Assembly: GCA_903813345.2 (NCBI GenBank)
Contig: CAIIXF020000007.1
Location: forward strand, 23,239,564 to 23,303,563
Direction: 5' to 3'
Source of the DNA: Owenia fusiformis
Lineage: Eukaryota; Annelida; Polychaeta; Sabellida; Oweniidae
DNA length: 64,000 bases
The stretch's first letter is position 1; each line of letters starts with the position of its first letter. The notes under the pieces are model-generated. The model searched no databases. It was not told the DNA's origin and saw nothing but the letters and a program-made list of their open reading frames with translations. Positions 50,101 to 59,400 of the stretch are shown piece after piece. A program made the translations under genes and the position numbers.

Positions 50101-53100
50101 AACTTGTAATTTAACCGAGCAAGAAAAAGGCAATCTCAAAGTATACCAGTCATAAGAAAAACAAATCCCATATATCCCAAAACCATGATCTAATGTGAAA
50201 ATAAAGGAAGACGTTAAACAAGAATATTATGCCGTTTTGATTTCATACAATAACAAACAAGACACAGAGTGAACAGAATCGCACCCTTGAATAAAATAGA
50301 CAGTATTCGTGACGGAACGTCTTAAACAAAGTTGAGAGTTGATGACATCACTTCCTGAGTGAAATTTTAAAAGATGGCAGCCTTAACATTTACTCAGAAT
50401 GCATCAAAACTTTTTCCTACCAAGAGACATCCCTAAAAACCCATGAAACAGTTTGGCTGGAAACTTGTAAACAAGCCTCGACAGACAAGATTTTAGGACA
50501 GAAAATTCAAAATGGCCACCTTAACATTTACGCAGAATGCGAAAAAAACTAATCAGTTCTAAACTTGAATCAATACTATACGTAAAAACATCCTTGGAAA
50601 TTTCTGATGAATCCATAATTTAAAATGCTAGGTAAGCTTTCAGTTAAAATCTTCGCAAAGCATAAATGCCGCGAATCCGCTAAAATTCAATATTCTGATA
50701 ATAAGAATAACTGGCAAAGGCAAACACGTGAGCTTTTGATTTAGTGGGATATTTGTTGGAATTTTTGTGACAGGAAAGTGAGATGTTTTGCTGTATTTCT
50801 CTGAAATTCTTTGAAAATCGATGGTCTGCGATTTGAGAAATTCTAATTTGCACTTTGTCAATCTAACATGCATCTCAATGGTGCAAAAAGTAAGAAGAGT
50901 TCTACAAATGTCCTATGTAACTATTTTACATCGAAAACATATTGCTATTACAGTTTTTATATTGTACCTTAATTACTCTTCTACCTCCATGGGGCATGTG
51001 TGTACAAACTATAAACAAAATCGAGCCAACAGTATTTAAGTTATCGCCAGAACGGACGGACATCTTGTAATATATAGATACACTGGTCCACATGTTTTGT
51101 TAAAGAGCAACTGAAGGATACAATCTTTCCACAAAGATAAATTCAGACCAACATTTGGATATCTACATCAAGTAGGTAGATTATTATTGATTTTATTTAT
51201 TTGTCATATCCGGTATTTAATTTATTATAGGTTTTAACCCATGTTAATATTAAAGTCATATTTCGTAAGTTTAATCAAGTATTATATTAATTATAGGAAA
51301 TACCCATATTAATATTTAAGTCATGATTGGTAAGATAAAAATTCACATTATATATAAAAGCAGGTTCCTCAGGCTTGTGACTGGGCATATGTGGGTTTAA
51401 CGGTTTAGTCCATGGAAACACTCCCCTTCCCTGCATGGATTTATTAAATAAGACATAACTGGGTTCCTGAACTATATGAACAAGTCCGATCCATGAACGC
51501 TTCAGTGTACGGTATATTTTTATAGTTAACAATTTCATTTGTTTTCTATTTTTTAATTTACATTTTATTTATTTCATTTAGACGGACGGAGGCGTTCCCT
51601 ATATCCAACCGAACTTCGTTCGACGGGATAATAAAGCAACCAATGCTGCGATAAAAGGTGTTGCATTGTTTAAGGAAAGTGCCACATGCTGAAGTTTTCA
51701 AATTTGGGTTTTTGATGGTTTTCATCGACTTTGTCAAGAAATAAATTCATGAACAAAACCTTTGATAAACATGAATTGATATACTGACAATTTTAATCTA
51801 TATATTCATACATGTACCTGGTTTGGGCCCACATTGCAGTTTTTCTGGATACCAAGAGTTGGTCGAGCATGTATAATACGCCTCTTTGGCTGAAGTAACA
51901 CACTTCCATAGCTCATAGCCTCTATGTTGTGCCTGTAACCAGGCACCTGTGGGGGTATTGGCTTCATCAGCACAGCTTTCTAAAGAAAATATTTTGAAGG
52001 TCAACTTCATGAAATGAGGTCACAGAACTATTTTCACAATTTCTGAAAGCTCGAGATCAATATTTTAAGATTTAATGTTCGTTGTGATTGCACCATACCT
52101 GTAGTTACTTAAAACTCTGTTTGTAGTTGCAATACCTGGTAACTATGATCATGATACGTGATCTGTTTTATTGACACACAAGATGTCATCTAAATAAGTA
52201 GTGCTTTGTTTTTAATGTATATTTATTTTTGACATCATATTATTCAATTTCTTTTAAATTTTAAATATACCTTTTCATGGAATTACACATGGGACATTTT
52301 TGTTATATATTAACCAGAAGATAGTCTCACGTTGATTGAACATTCAACTATTTTATTTGAAAAAAATAGATAAAGCCACAGCCCTCACGGTATCGCTTTA
52401 CGAAAGACTTAGTATGTTATTACTTTTTTGCAAGTGATCGTCATAAAGGTGTGATATGCAATTCGATATTCATACAATTTATCAATATTAAGGATTAAGG
52501 TGTGATAAAACAGGTAGCCATTGACGATTGAAAACAATTTTTTCAAAAACGTAATTCGAAATATCACAAAGCAGTGAAACTGGTCGATAATTTTCCTTTT
52601 TGTGTGGATTTTCTTTTTTAAAGATCAGGGTATTAATTGGCTTTTCTCACAAATATTGAAATTCACTCTTCATTAGGGATACAGTTTAAATACTAGCTAA
52701 AGGAAAACTAATACAATTGGTGCACATCTTTTGTTTGGAATTTTATCCCATCTCCCACTTTATGGAGGATCTAAAAATTGCAAAAGGTCCCTTATCTCTT
52801 CGAGAGTTGTTCGGATGTTATCAACAATATCAGTCGCAGTTAGATCATTTGTAATATTGAGAGCTCCGCCGACATAAATGTCTGAACATAAACAAGCCAC
52901 AGGGTGAACAGAATCGCACCCTTGAACAGAATACACTTTTAGAGATGGAAAATTCAAAATGGCCACCTTAACATTTACCCAGACTGCCTAAAAACTAATC
53001 AGTTCTAAACTTTCCATAGAAACATCTCTAAAATTTTAGGATGAATCCATGAAACCTGTAAACAACCCTCAAGAGACACGTTTTAAGGTATTACTTCACA

Positions 53101-54210
53101 GTGTACCAGCTTTTTTCTACAATTCAGATTTTCTTGAAAGAAATCCTGGTTAAAAATATACTGATGTAATACAATTATGTGAAAATTGGAAAGATTGATC
53201 GTTCAGTTATTTCAAAAAAATGTTTTAATTTAACATTGCTTTCAATGGGAATTTTTTTTTTTAAAACAAGCCTTCACAGACACGATTTTAGGACGAAAAA
53301 TCCAAAATGGCCGCATTAACATTTACCAAGAATGACGAAAAACTAATCAGTTCTAAACTTTTATAGGTAGAAATATCCCTGAGAGTTTCAAATGAATCCC
53401 TCAAATGGTTTGGCTGGAAACCTGTAGACAAGCCTTGACAGACAGGATTTTAGGACGGAAAATCTAAAATGGCCGCCTTAACATTTACCTAGAATGCCGA
53501 AAAACTAATCGGTTCTAAAGTTTCATCCCTGAGAATTTCAAATGAATCCCTCAAATGGTTTGGCTGGAACCCTGTAGACAAGCCTTGACAGACAAGATTT
53601 TAGGACGGAAAATCCAAAATGGCCGCCTTAACATTTACCTAGAATGCCGAAAAACTAATCAGTTCTAAACTTTCATAGGTAGAAACATCCCTGAAAATTT
53701 CAAATGAATCCCTCAAACGGTTTGGCTGGAAACCTGTAGACAAGCCTTGACAGACAAGATTTTAGGACGGAAAATCCAAAATGGCCCCCTTTACATTTAC
53801 CCAGAATGCCAAAAAACTAATCAGTTCTAAACTTTCATAGGTAGAAACATCCCTGAGAATTTCAAATGAATCCCTCAAACGGTTTGGCTGGAAACCTGTA
53901 GACAAGATTATTCGGGACGCCCGCCCGCCCGGCAAACTGATTACAATATAGCGCCTTAGGGTGCGATAAAAATTAAATATTACCTTAATATATCAATAAA
54001 TACCATCACTGAAGTGTACGTGTCTTGTATTGATGTTAGATCGAATATTTGCCAAAATAATATGCTATTACATTCGCACATACTAGATAGTCTACTTGTC
54101 ATGATTTGCCCAGTGTAAATTAGATGGTAATCATTTTACTTACCCTCACTGGCTGCAATGTTTTCAAGGGATACCACGAACAGTACGAAAACACCAATGT
54201 ACCTGTACAT
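46930..54210 (-). CDS. CAP1: secreted CAP-superfamily protein with N-terminal four-Cys module (complete, five exons)
   Basis: Exons in transcript order: 54210-54144, 51979-51818, 49902-49674, 49012-48934, 47130-46930. All phases match, giving 245 residues. Order: signal peptide 1-20 or so, a 48-residue four-Cys module (Cys25, 49, 60, 72), then a CAP (SCP/PR-1/CRISP-like) domain from about residue 78. The CAP cavity tetrad, known from GAPR-1, is complete: His124 (LQHS), Glu132 (GEN), Glu156 (WYKE), His176 (GHFTQVVW). The second signature YVVCRYSPQGN is at 200-210. CAP proteins are secreted and bind lipids or divalent ions; the role here cannot be told. There is no C-terminal CRISP ion-channel domain. 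CAP2 upstream is a close paralogue. Confidence 0.93.
47170..48110 (-). repeat. Degenerate tandem repeat in CAP1 intron 4
   Basis: Units of roughly 150-190 bp read, on the minus strand, as aaaatccaaaatggccacct followed by tttac.cagaatg and aaaagtaatcagttct. It is the same family as the copies at 50340-50600 and 52900-53910 but in the opposite orientation. Confidence 0.75.
48934..49012 (-). CDS. CAP1 exon 4: CAP domain, signature 1
   Basis: Acceptor ctttcag, donor CAG|GTATGT. Encodes YKEQDNYSYFTTKSKTSVDP then IGHFTQ. Carries Glu156 and His176 of the CAP tetrad. Confidence 0.92.
49346..49522. mobile_element. 177-bp MITE with 13-bp perfect inverted ends and 5-bp target duplication
   Basis: Ends are CACTGGCGGATCC and GGATCCGCCAGTG, exact reverse complements. 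It is flanked on both sides by ttagt (49341-49345 and 49523-49527), a clear target-site duplication. A long C run lies inside near 49495. It sits in the CAP1 intron between exons 3 and 4. Confidence 0.88.
49674..49902 (-). CDS. CAP1 exon 3: CAP domain, first half
   Basis: Acceptor tttttag, donor TG|GTAAGT. Encodes FKESCLTAHNTFRNMHQDTP, ALTYSDDLAKSAKEWADHL, GKLQHSRRDSYGENIYW and CSSAVHAW. Carries tetrad residues His124 and Glu132. Same length (229 nt) and phases as the CAP2 exon at 63135-63363. Confidence 0.93.
49903..51817 (-). other. CAP1 intron 2 (1.9 kb)
   Basis: Contains a plus-oriented copy of the aatggcc..ttaacatttac repeat at about 50340-50600, preceded by gtgaacagaatcgcaccctt, which recurs near 52905. 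Otherwise AT-rich, with no supported gene. Confidence 0.6.
51818..51979 (-). CDS. CAP1 exon 2: four-cysteine, sushi-like module
   Basis: Acceptor ttctttag, donor G|GTACAT. Encodes SCADEANTPTGAWLQAQHRG, YELWKCVTSAKEAYYTC and STNSWYPEKLQCGPKP. The four cysteines and the C-x4-W-x6-C ending recall a CCP/sushi fold, but spacing is short and I do not recognise the family firmly. The module is exactly one exon with symmetrical phases (1-1), so it could be gained or lost by exon shuffling. Confidence 0.85.
52900..53910 (+). repeat. Tandem repeat array in CAP1 intron 1, unit about 150-170 bp
   Basis: Copies of aaaatggccgccttaacatt recur near 52957, 53305, 53466, 53612 and 53778, each followed by aaaaactaatcagttctaaa and ctcaaa.ggtttggctggaa. 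The last three copies are nearly identical, so expansion was recent. A G/C-rich end (cgcccgcccgcccgg) closes the array near 53920. Confidence 0.88.
54144..54210 (-). CDS. CAP1 exon 1: signal peptide
   Basis: Encodes MYRYIGVFVLFVVSLENIAA SE, a short basic start, a hydrophobic core and a small-residue cleavage region. Donor G|GTAAGT, phase 1. A shared frame with exon 2 (G+AA gives Glu) supports this start. Confidence 0.85.
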
Positions 54211-54352
54211 ATTTGAAGGTTTCCTCTGAATAATGGTGTTGTATTCTGATGTCCTCGTTTATTTTTTTTGCAAATGCGATCAAGCCAATAATGTTATGCA
54301 TTCAAACGCATTTACCAATAAATCGCTACTTGATGGTAGTTTTGGCAAGATG

Positions 54353-54363
54353 CCCTATTTATG
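54353..54363 (-). promoter_or_regulatory. Possible TATA box of CAP1
   Basis: Minus-strand CATAAATAGGG about 145 bp upstream of the CAP1 start codon: a reasonable TATA-like element for a short single-exon 5' UTR. Not proven. Confidence 0.35.
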
Positions 54364-54694
54364 TGCACCCTATGCTAATTGATCCTACCAATCAATTTCG
54401 AATGTCGCTGGTAGACACGACGACTAAAAACCAAAAAAAGATAAGTACCATTATTTTTGAAGTTGTATTTCTATAGTACAGGGTGATGACATTGTCAGAA
54501 TTCATGTTTTGGAGAGCCCCCCCCCCCGCCTCCACTGTGACAACTGGCTGTGGAAAATAATAATGCCTCATATATAATCCATAAGCTCTTGCTACTTTTA
54601 AACAATCAACTATCGGCGATAGGATTGATGGATAGAAATATAAGTCGTATTAGAGTAATCTTCTTGTGAATATATGTATAACATTAGGTTGTAA

Positions 54695-55236
54695 GTGAAA
54701 GACGTTTGCAGTAGTAATGACACTTTGGAGGACGTTCCCGTCGAAATGATGGATTTGGCCTTAAAAGCAGAGAAAACAAGACACATACAAAGTACAAGTC
54801 AGGTTTTGAACGTTTTAAAAACTGGTGCTACGGGCTTACTTTTGACGCTTTACCAGCAAATCATATCCACGTTTCCATTTATTTGTTGAGTATCTGGCAA
54901 ACTTCTTACAGCTTCAGTCAAATTATTGCTGCTAAATACATTATAGCTTGGGCACACAATTTAGCATGTTTGCCTAACCCCTGTGAGCATCAACTCATTA
55001 AAATTATTACTGATGGTGCGTCACGTCAAAAACATAACAAATAACTTTAACAGTTGAAACGATAGAAAAATCGTGCATAAATTTGCTAAGGAGAGCTCAT
55101 CGATTTCAGATTTGAGAACGGCAACTTTCATTGTAATAAGTTTCGCTGCCTTTCTAAGATTTGATGAGGTTTCTAGACTAAGATGTTCAGACTTTGTTTT
55201 CAAGGATTCATTCTTAGATGTTTTCATAAAAAAAAA
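54695..55236 (+). pseudogene. Decayed tyrosine-recombinase (Crypton/DIRS-type) fragment
   Basis: Pieces in shifted frames read as parts of an integrase-like protein. Near 54910-55040: IIAWAHNLACLPNPCEHQLI and KIITDGA. At 55073-55236: KFAKESSSISDLRTATFIVI, SFAAFLRFDEVSRLRCSDFV, FKDSFLDVFIKK. The 'FLRFDE..RLRCSDF' block carrying the first catalytic Arg is typical of mobile tyrosine recombinases in marine invertebrates. It is broken by frameshifts and stops and has lost the C-terminal His/Arg/Tyr part, being cut where the inverted-repeat element at 55235 begins. Not functional. Confidence 0.75.
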
Positions 55237-55946
55237 TTCTCAATTTTTTTCCTCAATTACAGTAGGTCGAAAATTGATGATAAATATGATGAATTTTTGA
55301 AAATCGACATTCCCATGTTAACCAATGGGAAATGGTAGGTTTGCCGCAAGTCATATGACAGAATATCAATCCATCCGAGTCCTTGCAAAAAATAATTGAA
55401 TTTACTAACTTTATTTAACAAAAAAATGATATGTTTCTTCAGGTTGAACAAAGTTATAAGGCTTTAAAGTCAAAATTGTTTTTCAAAAAAAACCGCCCAT
55501 TGAAATAACACAGGAGGCGAAAAATTATTTTCAAAAATGACTTTGAAGCGCTGTAACTTTAATATTCATCAAATAAACTTTAGAAACACGTAGTGTTCAT
55601 AAAAGTTAGACAATTCAATTTTCTATATAAAAATATTTTTTTGCTGAATCTTTTACTGAAAAGATATCCTGATTTCTGATTTGCCCCGAACCCTCCATTT
55701 CCCATTGGATTACATGGGAATGACGATTTTCAAAAATTCATCAAATTTATCATCAATTTTCGACCTATTGTAATTGAGGGAAAAAATTGAGAAAATTTGG
55801 AGGTATTGGAAATAAAGTCAAGTTACGTTTCCATCAATATTATAAGTTATTTCATCGCCGGTTAAGTAAATAAAAATTCAAACGTAAAGAGGCTTTAACA
55901 CGTAGTTCAATGGGGAAAAAAGGTTGCCAAACTTATGGAGGGGAGT
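55235..55946. mobile_element. Inverted-repeat element A (left arm truncated)
   Basis: The arms cctcaattac..taggtcgaaa and tcgacctattgtaattgagg are inverted copies. The right arm runs on about 100 bp further, plus a flank ending catatggagg-like (aaacttatggaggggag), while the left arm stops abruptly at the recombinase fragment. It is homologous to element B at 60968-61783 in opposite orientation. Confidence 0.75.
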
Positions 55947-56142
55947 GTATGATAATCCTCAGTTCAGGCTATTTTTGTTGACATCAAGTATAAAGATGAA
56001 CCAATAAAAAATGCAAATTCCGAAATATTTAAACTGTTTTTTCAGTTCTTGTATACATGTTCAACCAAAACTATCACATAATCTCGCTCAAACAAAGGGC
56101 ACCATTGAAAAACAATATCAGTATAATTCTTGACAAAGTAGT

Positions 56143-56148
56143 TTTATT
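56143..56148 (-). promoter_or_regulatory. Candidate polyadenylation signal of CAP2
   Basis: AATAAA on the minus strand about 135 bp after the CAP2 stop. The aligned CAP1 position (near 46835) reads tttagt on the plus strand and has lost it. Confidence 0.4.
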
Positions 56149-56282
56149 TCTTAATACCAATGTACGAAATACACTTTAACATCTATCCATTCCGTTAATC
56201 TAAGTAGCCTTTTGACATATAGGTCATATTAACGATCTGTATCAATGTGACCATGCGACATACCGAAGTGATGATCTGAATG

Positions 56283-56462
56283 TTAGCGTGACTTTAGTGG
56301 TAACACATTCGCTCCATAAACCCTTCGTCGTGCCTCATTGGGAGTTTCATTAAGATTCATAAATACAAAGTTTCCTTGGGGTGAATATCTGCACACAACA
56401 TATGTACCATCAGTCGATTCACTCAGTCCACATCCAAACTCTCTGGAATCTCTCCAAACAAC
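56283..56462 (-). CDS. CAP2 last exon
   Basis: Acceptor gctactag, stop TAA at 56285-56283. Encodes VVWRDSREFGCG, YVVCRYSPQGNFVFMNLNE and ends VLPLKSR. Seven residues shorter than the CAP1 exon. Confidence 0.9.
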   Translation of the reverse strand, partial: VVWRDSREFGCGLSESTDGTYVVCRYSPQGNFVFMNLNETPNEARRRVYGANVLPLKSR

Positions 56463-59400
56463 CTAGTAGCAAAATGTAAACACCTCTTAGACATGTACAA
56501 TGAATTCATCCGATCAACATAATGTTTTGATACGTAAGTATACCGGTTACTGAAAAGCGAATCAACCAGCAACCAGGACTTTTATACAACACAACCAAAA
56601 CGTTATGAAGTTCACCAGATAGCGTTCTGGTTGCCGAAGTGAGGAGATTCTCCCTCGATTATAGGAGCCCATGGATATGGTGCTGACAGAGTAGCATTCA
56701 GTACCATGGAGACCGTACCGTGTTGTGTTACATAAGTGACATGTTTATTCTTTAGACAATACGACGGATTGGTTTCTTAGTAATATGGGCCCCTATGCCA
56801 TTCAGATGATAAATTGTATATAATTATACAAATAGTGACTGCCATTGAGGGCAATAGGGCAAACTTCGAAACAACCAGCCATATGGTATGAGTACCGTAA
56901 TCCAACACCAAATTCGAAAATTCATAACAATACTTTGCACATATGGCGTTCGTGACCAACTATAAAACGCTTACCCCCCATAGTGTTATATATCAAAATG
57001 TATCTGTTCATATAGGGGTTCGATTGATCTACATCATATTATAGGGAGTCAGGTTACTTTTTGAGATATCAGCGTCCATTTATTGTGACTCGCGTTTGCT
57101 ACCACTTCCTCAATTCTGATATGCCGGGCAAACGCGCAGTAAACACCTTCACGTCGGAACTATTTTTGACCTACATCGCTATTTTCGTAATTCAAATGAA
57201 AGTTGAACTCCTCCTCTTTATTTTGATACCAAATAGTGGCATACTAGGTACCCTAGAAGCAAACTATGGCGTTATTTAGAACAATACCACGAGTTTTTAA
57301 ATGGACTATATAGGGGTCATACCTTTTGGCGGATGGATATGGAACCTCATACCTTAATGTGTTATGACATCACACTGATTTTTGTCTCTGCAACTTTTTT
57401 TGGCAGAAAATATCATTTTTAGTTCAAAAATGCATAAAAACGTCGGAACTGGCTGAATATGTGAAAAATTTATCCATTTAGGCTAGAAAGGGTTAATTTG
57501 CCCTACCCCAAATACGTCTAAATATGCTAGTCTAACTTTGCCACTGTGACGTCACAAATCTAACCTGACTATCTCTGAGTTTATTGAAGAAGATGATACG
57601 TCTGACAAACAGCTTTCATTCCCTATATGGCACACCTTCTACTAAGAGTTGCACCATTGACTAAATCTAAGACAAAGGCCCTGTGTCCCGAGGATTTTGA
57701 CTGAAATTTGGCCATTTTCGCCCAAATCTAACTAAATTGCAGTTTCCCTCACACCTGTATTTTGAAATAAATATTGCTACAATGTAGCAATTTAAAAATC
57801 ACACATGATTACTGTTTCTGTCGACCTGACACGTGTATCTAGCCTGTAAAAATGAAAAATCGCTACATTGTAGCAATTTCACTGAGATATGGGCCCTGAA
57901 AATCATGTAATTTTAGCAAAAAATGAAGAAATAACCTGCAATTTTGACGGAATTTCAGAGGGCTCTCTTTCATCCATGACCCTCCACGGGCCTCTTATGA
58001 CCATTCTTATACTCACAGAATGGTTGAAAGTGATTTCAAATCATTGTTTGCCCTACGCAGAACGAAAAAAATCGATTCTGTTCTCAAATTCTGCTAGAAT
58101 ATTGGTCTCTGGCCAACTAGCAGACAATTTTAGGCCTCATATTAAGGTATGAGTACCGTAATCCAACACCAAATTCGAAAATTCATAACAATACTTTGCA
58201 CATATGGCGTTCGTGACCAACTATAAAACGCTTACCCCCCATAGTGTTATATATCAAAATGTATCTGTTCATATAGGGGTTCGATTGATCTACATCATAT
58301 TATAGGGAGTCAGGTTACTTTTTGAGATATCAGCGTCCATTTATTGTGACTCGCGTTTGCTACCACTTCCTCAATTCTGATATGCCGGGCAAACGCGCAG
58401 TAAACACCTTCACGTCGGAACTATTTTTGACCTACATCGCTATTTTCGTAATTCAAATGAAAGTTGAACTCCTCCTCTTTATTTTGATACCAAATAGTGG
58501 CATACTAGGTACCCTAGAAGCAAACTATGGCGTTATTTAGAACAATACCACGAGTTTTTAAATGGACTATATAGGGGTCATACCTTTTGGCGGATGGATA
58601 TGGAACCTCATACCTTAATGTGTTATGACATCACACTGATTTTTGTCTCTGCAACTTTTTTTGGCAGAAAATATCATTTTTAGTTCAAAAATGCATAAAA
58701 ACGTCGGAACTGGCTGAATATGTGAAAAATTTATCCATTTAGGCTAGAAAGGGTTAATTTGCCCTACCCCAAATACGTCTAAATATGCTAGTCTAACTTT
58801 GCCACTGTGACGTCACAAATCTAACCTGACTATCTCTGAGTTTATTGAAGAAGATGATACGTCTGACAAACAGCTTTCATTCCCTATATGGCACACCTTC
58901 TACTAAGAGTTGCACCATTGACTAAATCTAAGACAAAGGCCCTGTGTCCCGAGGATTTTGACTGAAATTTGGCCATTTTCGCCCAAATCTAACTAAATTG
59001 CAGTTTCCCTCACACCTGTATTTTGAAATAAATATTGCTACAATGTAGCAATTTAAAAATCACACATGATTACTGTTTCTGTCGACCTGACACGTGTATC
59101 TAGCCTGTAAAAATGAAAAATCGCTACATTGTAGCAATTTCACTGAGATATGGGCCCTGAAAATCATGTAATTTTAGCAAAAAATGAAGAAATAACCTGC
59201 AATTTTGACGGAATTTCAGAGGGCTCTCTTTCATCCATGACCCTCCACGGGCCTCTTATGACCATTCTTATACTCACAGAATGGTTGAAAGTGATTTCAA
59301 ATCATTGTTTGCCCTACGCAGAACGAAAAAATCGATTCTGTTCTCAAATTCTGCTAGAATATTGGTCTCTGGCCAACTAGCAGACAATTTTAGGCCTCAT

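Noticed and set aside
52760-52966. Minus-strand open frame of 68 codons that looks protein-like (LNITNDLTATDIVDNIRTTL)
   Set aside because: Its first part lies in the intronic repeat (gtgaacagaatcgcaccctt recurs near 50270), it is not flanked by usable splice sites in phase with CAP1, and the CAP1 model is complete without it. I cannot assign it; it may be a transposon remnant.
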